Of a stretch of DNA of 64,000 bases, positions 62,101 to 64,000 are shown piece by piece. The notes under the pieces were generated by a model, which saw nothing but the letters and a program-made list of their open reading frames with translations, did not search any database and was not told the DNA's origin. Source of the stretch: Himantopus leucocephalus (Eukaryota > Chordata > Aves > Charadriiformes > Recurvirostridae); the NCBI GenBank assembly GCA_003993805.1, contig RSEF01000001.1, positions 78,733,839 through 78,797,838 on the forward strand, read 5' to 3'. Positions within the stretch are counted from its first letter, which is position 1; every line of letters starts with the position of its first letter. The position numbers and the translations under genes were made by a program.

Positions 62101-64000
62101 TAAAGTCCCTAAAAATCCAAGAGTAATATCCCTGTGAAGATCACACTTATTATTAAAGTAAGGGGTTTCTTTAAGGAAATAAAATTGTATAACAGTTTGC
62201 TGTTTGTTGATGTCTAAGCAGCTGACAGACAAGGACATTATGAGAGATCCAAAAGAACTGGATGCACTAGGTCGCCTTCGCTCCAGTTAAACTACAGTTG
62301 GTGTAATTCCAAAAAAAACCCTGGAAATTCTCTGCAGGAGAGGGATTCTTTTGTGAGGAAAAGAAACAATGTTAAAGTGAGGGTTAAAATGACTTTGTCG
62401 ATATATTACTGTGTGCCTATGGAACAGAACGGTCCCATCAGTCTCAGTGTAGTTGGGGTTGTTTCCTCCTAATGTTTTTCAAAATACTGCACATTCTTCA
62501 TTCTTTTTAATTAATCATTCTCTTTTAATCTGAATAATTTCATTTTTCTGCTTCTTGAATTTGAAGTAACAGAGCATTTTGGAAAAGCAGTGAGCTTATC
62601 CAGTCTCCGAAAAGCATACCTTCTGCTCACGCAGAAGGTGCCAGGGAAGGTGGAGAGAATAACCTGTTATAATTCATCCCTCGTGTTATCATGCATCATC
62701 TCTACTAAGTATACAAATACTCTGTTCACTGCAGTTCTCTGTACAAAAGAGGCACAGAAGTCAGAAAGCCTCTTACTGTGTATGACCATGAAAAAAAGCA
62801 GATGCTAATGTCATTGGGAACAAGGAAAAAGCTACTGCTTTAATTTTACTGAGAAAGATTATTTGCAAGGGCAGCCATTTGAATGGAAGAACTGCAAGGA
62901 CTTTGTGTGATGGAAGAACTTTCAGATTATGGAGGAACTCCACACTTCTGAGTACAGTTTACTCACAGGCAATGGAATTTCAAGATCTCTGGAGTATTTG
63001 TGCACCTAAAAGGAGATATGAATTCTAGCTACTTGGACCTGATCTTGCACTCTTGGAAATGTGTGGCAAAACACCTACTGACTTCAGCAGAAATAAAACC
63101 AGGAGCCGTTGAAAATACATATTGATTCATATTCTGCCCTGCTGGATGGCTCATTTTATTCCTCTTGAATAAGAATGTAAAGAAGGCATTTATAAGTATT
63201 ATGCCATCTGCTTAGAAGAATGAATAGATTTTTCATTTTAAAAATCCATTTCTCTTAAGTATCTGGAGTTTCAAGAAAGTGAAATAATATAAAATACCAA
63301 ACTAAAAGAGTTCATAGCCTTATTCTGTCATGATTTATATCCAGTGCATATTACTTGACTTTATAGGGGTTGCCCCGACATATGTTAGGATAATTACGGG
63401 GGGAAGAATCTAATTGTAGTGTGCAGTGCTGGTTTAAGCTGACAGATAACAGGTTGTTATGTATAAAACATGTGCGTACATAGGGTAACAACATGTTAAA
63501 TATCTCATTACATCTTGATAGATAGATAGTGTTGGGAGGATGTAAATTAGAGTACCAATTATTCTGTTGCAGTGATAATGAAGCATTAGCGTCTTTATTC
63601 GCATGCATCTATATTTGTGCAGCTAACAATGGCTCTCCTTAGGGAAGCAGATTGAATGGCTTGATATTGACCTCCAAGCTATTGCTCCTGCTTTTAAATT
63701 TTTTTGTGTTAAAGATGTGTGGGAGGGAGGACACTAGTGACAGTGTAAGAAAACAGAACAGAATGGTATGAGCACTATATTTTAGAGAGCTTTATTATAT
63801 AAGAAAACTGGGGAAGAGGGGACTTGAGGTAAAGGAAAACAAGCTATGGGGAATGACATACAAAACAGTGTTTCAGACAGCAGAAATACCGTAGAGAGCC
63901 AGGAAATTGTCATCATATGTAACATCAGTCTCGAACACTGATTCACTGCTCTCTTTAAAAAGGTTTCCTTATGCATCTGCATTCCACAGTTATTTGTCAG
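59199..64000. other. Intergenic, no recognisable gene
   Basis: AT-rich DNA to the end of the window. Only a short (GATA)3 at 63517-63529 stands out. Open frames are below about 90 codons and have no recognised features. Confidence 0.6.

Overview
This looks like a nuclear segment of a bird (sauropsid) genome. It is AT-rich and CpG-poor, and all confidently recognised transposon remnants are CR1 non-LTR retrotransposons with the typical octamer-like tails (ATTCTATGAT or ATTCTGTG type). There are no Alu, B-type or L1 elements. Bird is most likely; a crocodilian or turtle cannot be excluded from sequence alone. Nothing bacterial or viral is present, and almost all open frames are chance frames in intergenic DNA.

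The one protein-coding locus recognised is at the left edge (493-1357, + strand). It is an intronless copy of the testis-type F-actin capping protein alpha subunit, CAPZA3, broken by at least four reading-frame changes. Upstream (1-492) is a GC-rich, purine/pyrimidine-skewed stretch with a YY1-like site; in mammals this is where the promoter shared with the head-to-head gene PLCZ1 lies. The stop codon overlaps an AATAAA signal. If the human gene order holds, the DNA to the right leads towards PLEKHA5, and the remaining ~62.6 kb is the gene-poor interval between them.

That interval holds CR1 pieces at 8.76 kb (-), 11.16-12.51 kb (+, the longest, most of a reverse transcriptase), 15.13-15.51 kb (-), 17.17-17.78 kb (-, interrupted by a 100-N gap), 50.09 kb (+) and 50.22-50.51 kb (-, also interrupted by a 100-N gap). 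It also holds short simple repeats, small tandem duplications and three near-perfect hairpins. One region resembles a solo LTR weakly (about 30.18-30.56 kb). Two compositionally odd spots have gene-like marks without a recognisable product: a GC-rich CpG-containing block at 35.0-35.5 kb (minus strand) and a coding-like open frame at 58.93-59.20 kb (minus strand).

I found no convincing new multi-gene system. The observations most worth a check are the decayed CAPZA3, the 35-kb GC block, and the two fixed-size gaps that fall inside CR1 copies.
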